From: Paenibacillus_E qinlingensis_A
Lineage (GTDB): Bacteria; Bacillota; Bacilli; Paenibacillales; NBRC-103111
DNA length: 64,000 nucleotides
Direction of reading: 5' to 3'
Assembly: GCF_031455095.1 (NCBI RefSeq)
Contig: NZ_JAVDSB010000019.1
Location: 50,921 to 114,920 of the forward strand
Made by a program: the position numbers and the translations under genes. Position 1 is the first letter of the stretch. Every line of letters begins with the position of its first letter. This document shows positions 17,821-25,025 of the stretch, piece after piece. The notes under the pieces are model-generated. The model searched no databases, had not been told where the DNA came from, and worked only from the letters and a program-made list of their open reading frames with translations.

Positions 17821-17850
17821 AACACCGACCTTTTGGGGTCGGTGTTTTTT
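17821..17850 (+). terminator. terminator after the ddl operon
   Basis: AACACCGACC / GGTCGGTGTT arms with a short loop, then a T run. Confidence 0.92.
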
Positions 17851-17880
17851 GTTATGCTTGCTAGCGCAGAGGAAGGGGAA

Positions 17881-18104
17881 ATGGACGAACCACTCGCGTG
17901 AGACGTCGAAAATCGCCCGCTCAGAAGCACAATCTCACCATTCCCGCTCTGAGACGTCGAAAATCGACCTCTCAGTCGAACGAATTAGCTGAATGGATGA
18001 ACCTCCCGCGTGAGACGTCCGAAATCGTCCGCTCAGAAGCACAATCACACCATTCCCGCTCTGAGACGTCGCAAATCGACCTCTCAGTCAAACAAATTAG
18101 TATG
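17881..18104. repeat. duplicated 112-bp unit with four 27-nt hairpins
   Basis: Two direct copies of about 112 bp (17881-17992, 17993-18104). Each holds two 27-nt hairpins of the form GTGAGACGTCG...CGCTCAG or CTGAGACGTCGA-AAA-TCGACCTCTCAG (one mismatch). They start at 17898, 17949, 18010 and 18061, so the spacing is 51, 61, 51. No coding sense; the ORF across it has no ribosome site. Confidence 0.9.
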
Positions 18105-18186
18105 TTTATACGGTTTCCTTTGTCCCTTTCAAACGGAACACTAGCTTCATATAATAGCTTATCTTACTAGAAAGGAGTGAATAGAA

Positions 18187-18612
18187 ATGAAAAAACACAC
18201 AATTATCAGCACGGACGGCAGTTGGGTAAATGCGATCGAAAACGAGGCGATTCCAGCATGGGCGCAACCTAAAGAAGGTGAAGCCTATGTTTGGGGCGCG
18301 AGCGATTCCATTGGTCCAGCAGCAGTGGTCGCCAAAAGATTCAAAGTCCATTCCAAAGTTAAAAAAGCCACTTTATTCTTAGCTGTGGACAACTATGCTA
18401 TCGTGCTCATTAACGGAAGACCCGTGGTAATCGATCGGCCGCAGGATACGTTAGCTTTTTATAATCCAGGCCGCACATTCCATATCGAGAAGTATCTTCA
18501 ACAAGGTGAAAATGATATAGTAATCGCGGGTTTCAACTCGCCATCCAACGCTAACCGTAGCGTAGGTAATCCAGCTGGTATCCTTGCCCGGATCGAAATT
18601 TGGTACCATTAA
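18187..18612 (+). CDS. hypothetical protein with a jelly-roll-like sequence
   Basis: A 141-residue protein, no signal peptide. The pattern of beta strands (KKATLFLAVDNYAIVLINGRPV; GRTFHIEKYLQQGENDIVIAGFN) resembles galactose-binding-like beta-sandwich domains found at the front of alpha-L-rhamnosidases and similar enzymes, but here it stands alone. Function unknown; carbohydrate binding is a guess from fold resemblance. AAAGGAGTGAA lies before the ATG. Confidence 0.75.
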   Translation: MKKHTIISTDGSWVNAIENEAIPAWAQPKEGEAYVWGASDSIGPAAVVAKRFKVHSKVKKATLFLAVDNYAIVLINGRPVVIDRPQDTLAFYNPGRTFHIEKYLQQGENDIVIAGFNSPSNANRSVGNPAGILARIEIWYH

Positions 18613-18648
18613 ATCCGTTTTCAAGTTTTCAAATGCGTAAAGGCCTAG

Positions 18649-18690
18649 GCCCTTATGACGTTCTCGAACGTCAAAGGGTCTGTTTGTATG
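18649..18690 (+). terminator. probable terminator after the jelly-roll gene
   Basis: CCTT-GACGTTC pairs with GAACGTC-AAGG around TC; the following sequence is only moderately T-rich. Confidence 0.6.
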
Positions 18691-18784
18691 TGTAAAGTAT
18701 GTGTAACGATTCGCTAGGGTAATCTAATAGGTAGTCATAAACCATAGAATTTCCAATCGGAAATGAATCTGGAGGTTAAGGAAT

Positions 18785-19774
18785 ATGCTCATTCGCCTAG
18801 GATACGTAGCCATGTCCACCGTGGTCAAGAATGCTTCTCCATCCAAGACGATGACCGCTACGAACTTCAGCAACTTGCTCGATCGCGACGCAGCTATCCG
18901 CAAATTAGAGCGCATTGGTGCTGAAAATTTACATAACACGCTCCGACTGCTTAGACATAATCGTGCTCACGACATCATGGTGTTTAGGTTTTCTTCTCGT
19001 TTTATCCCGCTGATTGGCCATGAAATGCTAGGTGATTGGGACCCAATCCCAACGCTGTCCGAGGAATTTCTGGAGCTTGGCAGCTATGCCAAACAGAATA
19101 ACATGCGCGTCAGCTTTCATCCCGATCATTTTACCGTGCTCAGCACGCCACGGAAGGACGTGTTAGAGAAGTCTGTGCAGGATTTGGAGCGGCACTCCGC
19201 CATGCTGAACGCGATGGGGCTTGGCATGGAAGCGATGTGTAACATCCACGTTGGGGGTTCCTACGGCGATAAAACGAAGGCCGCTAAGCGATTTGTTCAG
19301 AACTTCAGCGCGTTGCGTATACCAATTCAACGAAGAATCACGCTCGAAAATGACGACAAAACCTTCAATGCGCTAGAAACGCTTGAGATTGCCGAAGAAG
19401 TCGGTGCCCCTATGGTGCTGGATGTGCATCATCATGCGGTCAATAACAATGGAGAAGACATTGTCGAGCTATGGCCACGCATCCAGGAAACATGGTTCAC
19501 ACACGCACGCTTGCACTTGGACGATGCATCAGCCACACTGCCTCCCAAAATTCACGTGTCCAGCCCCAAAGGCGAAACGGAACCAAGAAGCCATGCCGAC
19601 TATGTGGAGGTGGAGCCTTTATTTGCGTTTCTGAAAGCGATAGCCCCAATCACACCGAAACTGGATATTATGATCGAAGCGAAGATGAAGGATAGCGCTT
19701 TGTTCAAACTCATGGAAGACTTAAAGGGGCAGGAAGGTGTCACAGCCCTCGATGAGGCGTCGCTTCAGCTCTAA
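18785..19774 (+). CDS. uvsE: UV DNA damage endonuclease UvsE
   Basis: Nicks DNA 5' to UV photoproducts, starting an alternative excision repair path. A TIM-barrel metal enzyme of 329 residues; ligands of the family are seen in VSFHPDHFTVL, CNIHVGGSYGDK, RITLENDDKTF, MVLDVHHHAVN and MIEAKMKD. The N-terminus MLIRLGYVAMS is typical. GGAGGTTAAGGAAT precedes the ATG. It stands alone; in Bacillus the homologue is linked to spore UV resistance. Confidence 0.94.
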   Translation: MLIRLGYVAMSTVVKNASPSKTMTATNFSNLLDRDAAIRKLERIGAENLHNTLRLLRHNRAHDIMVFRFSSRFIPLIGHEMLGDWDPIPTLSEEFLELGSYAKQNNMRVSFHPDHFTVLSTPRKDVLEKSVQDLERHSAMLNAMGLGMEAMCNIHVGGSYGDKTKAAKRFVQNFSALRIPIQRRITLENDDKTFNALETLEIAEEVGAPMVLDVHHHAVNNNGEDIVELWPRIQETWFTHARLHLDDASATLPPKIHVSSPKGETEPRSHADYVEVEPLFAFLKAIAPITPKLDIMIEAKMKDSALFKLMEDLKGQEGVTALDEASLQL

Positions 19775-19865
19775 TCCCATATTTTTCTTGAATTGTTGGA
19801 CAAAATGGGGTAATTTGAAGGAATGAACGACTATCCATGCCATTGTGAGAGGGGCTTCTACGAAC

Positions 19866-20636
19866 ATGAGTCAATTATTAAAGGGAAAAAATATACTTGT
19901 AATGGGTGTTGCCAATGACCGCAGTATCGCTTGGGCCATTGCACAATCTTTAGCCGCACAAGGTGCGAATCTAGTATTCACGTTCGAAAACGAGCGTGTA
20001 GAAGAACGCGTGCGCAAACTGGCTGATACAATTCCAGGCTCAAGCTTAATGCCATGTAACGTAACAGTTGATGCTGAGATTGATACATTGGCTTCCGCGC
20101 TCAAAGAGAAATTCGGTGTCGTGCATGGCCTAGTACATAGTATTGCTTTTGCTAAAACAGAAGAACTTGACGGCTTGTTCGTAGATACATCACGCGATGG
20201 CTTCGCGCTTGCACATGATATCAGTGCTTACTCTCTCGTTGCAGTCTCCAAACGGATTTACCCGCTGATGACAGAAGGCGGAAGCATCATGACGATGACG
20301 TATCTAGGCGCAGAACGCGCTATGAAGAACTACAACGTGATGGGCGTTGCCAAAGCAGCACTTGAAGCAAGCGTACGCTACTTGGCAGCAGATCTTGGTC
20401 AATATGGCATTCGTGTGAACGGTATTTCCGCGGGTCCAATTCGTACTTTGGCTGCCAAAGGAATAAAGGATTTCAACTCCATCCTGCGTCAAGTTGAAGA
20501 GAAAGCTCCGCTTCGCAAAACGACAGATACAGCTGAAGTTGGCGACACGGCCATGTTCCTTATGAGTAACTTGTCCCGAGGTATCACGGGTGAAGTCATT
20601 TACGTTGATGGCGGCTACCACATCGTTGGTATTTAA
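19866..20636 (+). CDS. fabI: enoyl-[acyl-carrier-protein] reductase FabI
   Basis: NADH/NADPH-dependent reductase of the last step in each fatty acid elongation round; triclosan target class. A short-chain dehydrogenase of 256 residues with GVANDRSIAWAIA (nucleotide binding) and the FabI-type Tyr-x6-Lys pair in YNVMGVAK; GRIRVNGISAGPI-like segment reads GIRVNGISAGPI. ATG 19866 is preferred, though GAGAGGGG is somewhat far (11 bases); GTG 19845 lacks a site. No FapR-type operator could be seen upstream. Confidence 0.95.
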   Translation: MSQLLKGKNILVMGVANDRSIAWAIAQSLAAQGANLVFTFENERVEERVRKLADTIPGSSLMPCNVTVDAEIDTLASALKEKFGVVHGLVHSIAFAKTEELDGLFVDTSRDGFALAHDISAYSLVAVSKRIYPLMTEGGSIMTMTYLGAERAMKNYNVMGVAKAALEASVRYLAADLGQYGIRVNGISAGPIRTLAAKGIKDFNSILRQVEEKAPLRKTTDTAEVGDTAMFLMSNLSRGITGEVIYVDGGYHIVGI

Positions 20637-20645
20637 TCATAAGTA

Positions 20646-20682
20646 AATCCGCACGGCTTACTGCCGCAGCGGATTTTTTTTT
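20646..20682 (+). terminator. terminator after fabI
   Basis: AATCCGC and GCGGATT with an inner GGC/GCC stem, followed by a long T run. Confidence 0.92.
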
Positions 20683-20809
20683 GCCATTTTTTACACGCCA
20701 ATGTGAAATTGTACGAATAAATTAGGATGAAACGCACTAGTATTAGAAACGTATAATTTACTATACTTAACCTAATATCTAAATTAATGAAAAGAAAGAG
20801 TTGATATAT

Positions 20810-21679
20810 ATGGTAGATGGCAGGACGGAAACTTTTGTTGTTGGGAGTAAAAGCTTTACAGCTGTAGCCATTAATACGGCGGCCAAAGCAGGTCAATGGA
20901 TCAAGACGAAGCTAGGGGATATCAATCATGTGGGAACGAAGCACTCTGCACAAGACTTGGTAACAGAGGTCGATAAAGGCTCTGAGAAGCTGATTCGCAA
21001 TCTGATTATGACACATTTTCCGAATCATTCGATTTTAGGTGAGGAAGGTGTGGAGCCAGGTCCGGAAGCATCGGCCAAAGCACTGCAAGAAATGAGCGAC
21101 GAAGAGTATCTTTGGATCGTGGATCCGATTGATGGTACGACGAACTTCGTTCATGGTTTTCCGTTCTTCTCGGTATCGATTGCATTAGCACATAAAGGTG
21201 AAGTCATCGTAGGTGTTGTATATGAACCGTCACGCGATGAGCTGTTCGTTGCGGAGAAAGGGAAAGGCGCTTACATGCATGGCAAAAAAACAGAGGTCTC
21301 CGAAGAGGAGACGCTGCTCACGAGTTTAATCGCTACAGGATTCCCGGCTGATCGTGATGGGGCGCTGCCCATTAACCTAAAAGGTGTTCAGGCGCTGTCG
21401 CCTAAGGTTCGCAACATCCGGGTCGCAGGTTCAGCTGCGCTGCATTTGGCTTATGTGGCTGCGGGGCGTCTTAGCGGCTTTTGGGAAATCGGCCTCAATG
21501 CCTGGGATATTGCGGCAGGTGCTTTGCTCATTACCGAATCAGGCGGTCGCGTGACGGATACCGAAGGGAAACCTTATCATTTAGGTGTTCGTAACGTGAT
21601 GGCAACGAATGGTCGCATTCATGAGGAGTTTAAGAACGAACTGGCAGCTGCCGAGGCGACAGGGGCAATAAAGAGATAA
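20810..21679 (+). CDS. inositol monophosphatase family protein
   Basis: A 289-residue Mg-dependent, lithium-sensitive-type phosphatase of the SuhB/IMPase family. Metal motifs: ILGEEG, WIVDPIDGTTNFVHGFPFF and LNAWDIAAGALLITESGG. Substrates in the family include inositol phosphate, fructose bisphosphate, PAP and NADP, and cannot be resolved here. ATG 20810 is preferred with AAGAAAGAG upstream; a TTG at 20801 would add three residues. Ends with a terminator. Confidence 0.9.
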   Translation: MVDGRTETFVVGSKSFTAVAINTAAKAGQWIKTKLGDINHVGTKHSAQDLVTEVDKGSEKLIRNLIMTHFPNHSILGEEGVEPGPEASAKALQEMSDEEYLWIVDPIDGTTNFVHGFPFFSVSIALAHKGEVIVGVVYEPSRDELFVAEKGKGAYMHGKKTEVSEEETLLTSLIATGFPADRDGALPINLKGVQALSPKVRNIRVAGSAALHLAYVAAGRLSGFWEIGLNAWDIAAGALLITESGGRVTDTEGKPYHLGVRNVMATNGRIHEEFKNELAAAEATGAIKR

Positions 21680-21690
21680 ACCAATAAACC

Positions 21691-21742
21691 AACCTCTTGC
21701 ATAGTCATTCCTTAGGGAGTGATCGTACAAGAGGTTTTTTTC
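21691..21742 (+). terminator. terminator after the IMPase gene
   Basis: AACCTCTTG pairs with CAAGAGGTT, inner TCA/TGA and CCT/AGG stems, then seven Ts. Confidence 0.88.
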
Positions 21743-21801
21743 CTCTATTTGGAAGTTGAGGGCTAGTGTGCAAAGGTCTGGTGAAATCCGTTCAAATCCA
21801 C

Positions 21802-21838
21802 TATAATATGAGATATCTCATTTATTTAAACGTTTCAA
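21802..21838 (+). promoter_or_regulatory. kdgK -10 box and LacI-type operator
   Basis: TATAAT at 21802-21807 has no good -35 upstream. Fifteen to thirty bases downstream, TTTAAACGTTTCAA (21825-21838) is a near-palindrome centred on CG as in LacI-family operators. KdgR of B. subtilis is such a regulator and controls KDG genes; assignment to it is inference. Confidence 0.4.
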
Positions 21839-21883
21839 TTAACGGGACACGCGAGTCGTGATCGGAATGGATGGAGTGCTTCT

Positions 21884-22849
21884 ATGTCAGTAAATACAGG
21901 ATCAGGACCAGATATTATTACGTTTGGAGAGACAATGGCACTGCTAATGCCTTCAGGCGGCAAGGGCTTGGAGTACTCCTCTGAACTGCATAGCTTGTTC
22001 GGTGGTGCAGAGAGCAATGTGGCAATCGGTATTTCTCGTCTTGGCGGCCGTGTAGGTTGGTTCGGTAGACTGGGTAAGGACCCGCTAGGGCGTATGATTT
22101 TCAAAAAAATCCGTGGTGAAGGCGTCGATGTTTCTCGCGCGGAATTGACTTCAGAGGCACCGACAGGTCTCATGATGCGTGAAGTGCTAATGGGCAAAAC
22201 GTCCGTTTACTACTATCGCAAAAACTCAGCAGCAAGTCAGATGTCCCCGAAACATTTGGACGAAGCTTACATCGCAGGAGCTAAAATATTGCATATTACC
22301 GGTATCACACCGGCTTTAAGTGAATCGTGCAAAGAGGCAGCTTTTGAAGCTGTTCGCTTAGCACGTAAGCATGGCGTGAAGGTGAGCTTTGATCCGAACC
22401 TGCGTTTGAAGCTGTGGAGCATCGATGAGGCGCGTCCAGTATTGCTCGAGCTAGCGAAGCTGTCTGATATTTTCTTGCCTGGCTTGGATGAGCTGAAGCT
22501 GCTGTACCAAACAGAAGATTGGGATGTCATTGTGAGCAAGCTGCGCGAGTTGTCGGCCGTTTCCATCGTCAAAGGTGGAGAAGATGTGACGTATGTTGTG
22601 ACAGCGGATACGATTACAACTGTGCCTTACTTCAAAGCCGAGCAAGTCGTTGATACCGTTGGTGCGGGCGATGGGTTCTGTGCGGGCTTTTTGGTTGGCG
22701 TGTTGAAGGACTACGAATACCCAGAGGCAGTTCGCATCGGGAATTTGGTGGGCTCCATGATCGTGCAGACGGAAGGCGACTGGGAAGGCGCTCCAACGTG
22801 GGAACAAGTGGAAGCGGTACTTAACAACATTAAACATATAGAGCGTTAA
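21884..22849 (+). CDS. kdgK: 2-keto-3-deoxygluconate kinase
   Basis: PfkB-family sugar kinase (321 residues) that phosphorylates KDG to KDPG in pectin and hexuronate breakdown. Seen: DIITFGETMALLMPSG, the FGGAESNVAIGISRLG substrate loop, FDPNLRLKLW, and the catalytic VDTVGAGDGFCAGF with its Asp. GGAGTGCTTCT precedes the ATG. The next gene encodes KDPG aldolase, which supports the substrate. Confidence 0.93.
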   Translation: MSVNTGSGPDIITFGETMALLMPSGGKGLEYSSELHSLFGGAESNVAIGISRLGGRVGWFGRLGKDPLGRMIFKKIRGEGVDVSRAELTSEAPTGLMMREVLMGKTSVYYYRKNSAASQMSPKHLDEAYIAGAKILHITGITPALSESCKEAAFEAVRLARKHGVKVSFDPNLRLKLWSIDEARPVLLELAKLSDIFLPGLDELKLLYQTEDWDVIVSKLRELSAVSIVKGGEDVTYVVTADTITTVPYFKAEQVVDTVGAGDGFCAGFLVGVLKDYEYPEAVRIGNLVGSMIVQTEGDWEGAPTWEQVEAVLNNIKHIER

Positions 22850-22911
22850 TCGATGACGTATAGATTGTGCAATAACGATGGCTAAATGATGGTTTACACA
22901 TAGAAGGGAAG

Positions 22912-23580
22912 ATGACTGTGAAGAAACTTCAATTACTTCAGCAAATTACAAATGAGGGTGTAGTCGCCGTCTTACGCGGAGATACACCAGAAGAAGTCGT
23001 CGAAATGGCGGATCAAGCGATCGCCGGCGGTATCAAAGTCATCGAAGTCACGATGACTGTACCTTTCGCGCTGCGCGCGATTGAGGAGCTGGCGAAGCGC
23101 TACTCGAGCACAGCGAAGGATGCGTCCAAGTACGCGATTATCGGGGTGGGCACAGCCCTAGACCCCGAAACGGCGCGTGCCGCGATCCTAAGCGGGGCCG
23201 AGTTCGTTGTCGGCCCATCTTTGAACCCGAGCACGGTTACACTATGTAACCGTTATAGAGTGCCGATCATGCCAGGGTGCATGACGATCGCGGATATTCA
23301 AGCCGCGCTTGAACTTGGCGTGGACATTGTTAAGCTATTCCCGGGCAATCTCTATTCCCCGGCGATGATTAAGGCCATTAAAGGTCCGCTGCCACAGGCG
23401 AACATTATGCCTACAGGCGGGGTGTCGCTGAGCAACCTCGGCGAGTGGATTGGGGCCGGCGCAGTTGCCGTCGGCATCGGCTCGGATTTGACCAGCGAAG
23501 CTGTCAAAACAGGAAACTACAGCCTTGTTGCGAAGAAGGCTGCCCAATATATCGAGGCCTACCAAGCGGCCAAGAAGTAG
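22912..23580 (+). CDS. kdgA: KDPG/KHG aldolase
   Basis: Class I aldolase that splits KDPG to pyruvate and glyceraldehyde 3-phosphate (222 residues). The catalytic Glu lies near IKVIEVTMTVPFA and the Schiff-base Lys in ELGVDIVKLFPGN; PTGGVSLSNLGEW is the phosphate loop. It follows kdgK after 62 bases, with AGAAGGGA upstream of the ATG, so kdgK and kdgA form one operon. No uronate isomerase or lyase genes are next to them. Confidence 0.94.
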   Translation: MTVKKLQLLQQITNEGVVAVLRGDTPEEVVEMADQAIAGGIKVIEVTMTVPFALRAIEELAKRYSSTAKDASKYAIIGVGTALDPETARAAILSGAEFVVGPSLNPSTVTLCNRYRVPIMPGCMTIADIQAALELGVDIVKLFPGNLYSPAMIKAIKGPLPQANIMPTGGVSLSNLGEWIGAGAVAVGIGSDLTSEAVKTGNYSLVAKKAAQYIEAYQAAKK

Positions 23581-23590
23581 GCATTTATAT

Positions 23591-23625
23591 GCGCTCCGTC
23601 GAAATAGGACGGAGCGTATTTTTTG
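23591..23625 (+). terminator. terminator after kdgA
   Basis: CGCTCCGTC / GACGGAGCG around seven bases, then TATTTTTT. Confidence 0.88.
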
Positions 23626-23649
23626 TTGGCAGAATTGGGGGAGGTAATC

Positions 23650-24525
23650 ATGTACCAAGGGCGGGCAAGACTTTTGCTGAGCGTGGATAAGCTGGAGGCC
23701 TCGTTAGCCTTTTATACCGAGCAGCTGGGATGGGAATTGATCGAGCTGGCTGAGGCGCATGAAGCAGCATTACTGCATATTAGAGGGACAAAGGATCGGG
23801 CTGTGTTATGTGCTGTAGGAGCTTCTAAGGAACAGCTAGAGTCAATTTTGAATCGTTGGCTGCAGCCTAATTATACGAATCCACAACGTGGAAGTCTTGT
23901 ATACATTGGCGTCCCCTCGGTAGCTGAGGTGGAGTTGTATTTGCATGCATATGGCTATCAGGCTGAAATGATGAAACACGAAGAGCCGGGACATATTCGT
24001 GAATTGCATGTACCAACGATAGACGGTTACCTGTTGGTCTACTGGGAGGAATTGTTTCCGACCGACAGTGAGATCATGCTGATGTTCGAAGCGGGAGTAG
24101 TTGCACTGGAGAAGATGCTTGAGGGTTTATCAGCGTCTCAGCTCAGTCTGAGAGAAGTCCCTGGGAAGTGGTCGATTCGTGAACATGCGCTGCACCTCAT
24201 TGACCTTGAAATGGTCGCCATGCATAAAGTGAAGTTTGCTTTGGCAGAGCCTGGGCGGAATTATCAAGGTAATTCCTTTCACCCAGATGAATGGGAGCGA
24301 GGCTTATCCTATGAAACGAGGCCGATCGAGAGTGAAGTTCGGCTATTCCGTGCGGCGAGAGAGCATATTTTATGCCTGTGCAAGCATCTGCCAGATGCGT
24401 TAGGCCGAACCATTCAAACCGCTGATCGAAAAGAGAGCGTTGCTCAGATTTTGAAAATGATGGCGGGACATGTGAATCATCATATTCGTGCGATGAAGCG
24501 GATTCGCGACAAGCATGGTTGTTAG
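23650..24525 (+). CDS. VOC (glyoxalase-like) - DinB fusion protein
   Basis: A 291-residue fusion. Residues about 1-120 look like a VOC/glyoxalase domain (ARLLLSVDKLEASLAFYTEQLGWELIE ... DGYLLVYWEE read in pieces). Residues about 135-290 look like a DinB/YfiT four-helix bundle with three metal histidines (REHALHLID, and HVNHHIRAMKRI near the end). DinB proteins act as thiol-dependent transferases in some cases; no function is known for this fusion. The ATG at 23650 has GGGGGAGG upstream; TTG 23623 lies inside the kdgA terminator and is rejected. Confidence 0.82.
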   Translation: MYQGRARLLLSVDKLEASLAFYTEQLGWELIELAEAHEAALLHIRGTKDRAVLCAVGASKEQLESILNRWLQPNYTNPQRGSLVYIGVPSVAEVELYLHAYGYQAEMMKHEEPGHIRELHVPTIDGYLLVYWEELFPTDSEIMLMFEAGVVALEKMLEGLSASQLSLREVPGKWSIREHALHLIDLEMVAMHKVKFALAEPGRNYQGNSFHPDEWERGLSYETRPIESEVRLFRAAREHILCLCKHLPDALGRTIQTADRKESVAQILKMMAGHVNHHIRAMKRIRDKHGC

Positions 24526-24546
24526 CGCGAGGATTTGGAAGTATCA

Positions 24547-24605
24547 TCACTATCCCCTTCGCTCAGGACCCATCAGGGTGCCGTCACTGAGCAGAGGGGA
24601 TAGTG
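24547..24605. repeat. long hairpin downstream of the VOC-DinB gene
   Basis: CACTATCCCCT..CGCTCAG and CTGAGC..AGGGGATAGTG pair across about 20 bases. No T run follows on either strand, so it is not a classic terminator, though it may stabilise or end the transcript. Confidence 0.7.
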
Positions 24606-24661
24606 TGGATAGAACCATAACATGAGCACAATCCTTACGACTCAGGAGGCAGTGTGCTAAC

Positions 24662-24719
24662 ACACAAAGAACCCGGCGCCTCGTTTCAAGAGAAACGAGA
24701 GAACCGGGTTACTTTGTGT
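24662..24719. terminator. long hairpin, probable terminator of the small minus-strand gene
   Basis: ACACAAAG-ACCCGG-CTCGTTTC pairs with GAAACGAG-CCGGGT-CTTTGTGT. On the minus strand it stands 38 bases after the stop of the 42-residue gene; the T tract is weak. Confidence 0.6.
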
Positions 24720-24757
24720 TGGTCCCTCTTTAACGTGTGGGAGGAGAGGGGGCTTAA

Positions 24758-24886
24758 TTACTTCTGATGTTCCGCATCATACTCACTGGCGAATTCGGCC
24801 AGGGCTTTCACCTTACCATGTGGTGGATGCCCCGCTTGTTTACGACCCTTCCATGCAGCTTCTTGGCGGCGTTTCGAGTGGCTCAT
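24758..24886 (-). CDS. small basic protein of 42 residues, unknown
   Basis: A short protein rich in Lys, Arg, His, Glu and Ala (MSHSKRRQEAAWKGRKQAGH at its start). ACAGGAGG lies eight bases before the ATG, which is the main reason to believe in it. It is not part of gltB's transcript, since a strong terminator lies between. I do not recognise the family; small, basic proteins of spores or ribosome-associated factors are possible but unproved. Confidence 0.75.
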   Translation of the reverse strand: MSHSKRRQEAAWKGRKQAGHPPHGKVKALAEFASEYDAEHQK

Positions 24887-24975
24887 AGCTGAAACCTCCT
24901 GTGGTACGCGGATGGTGTTGCAGTAATAAAATGCGATAGATGGACGAATTTTATGCAATGGACATGTGGTTTCGA

Positions 24976-25016
24976 TAAAAAACAGCACAAGACCAATTAC
25001 AGGTCTTGTGCTGTTT
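24976..25016 (-). terminator. terminator after gltB
   Basis: AACAGCACAAGACC / GGTCTTGTGCTGTT around seven bases, with a T run on the minus strand. Confidence 0.93.
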
Positions 25017-25025
25017 GTGTTTCTA

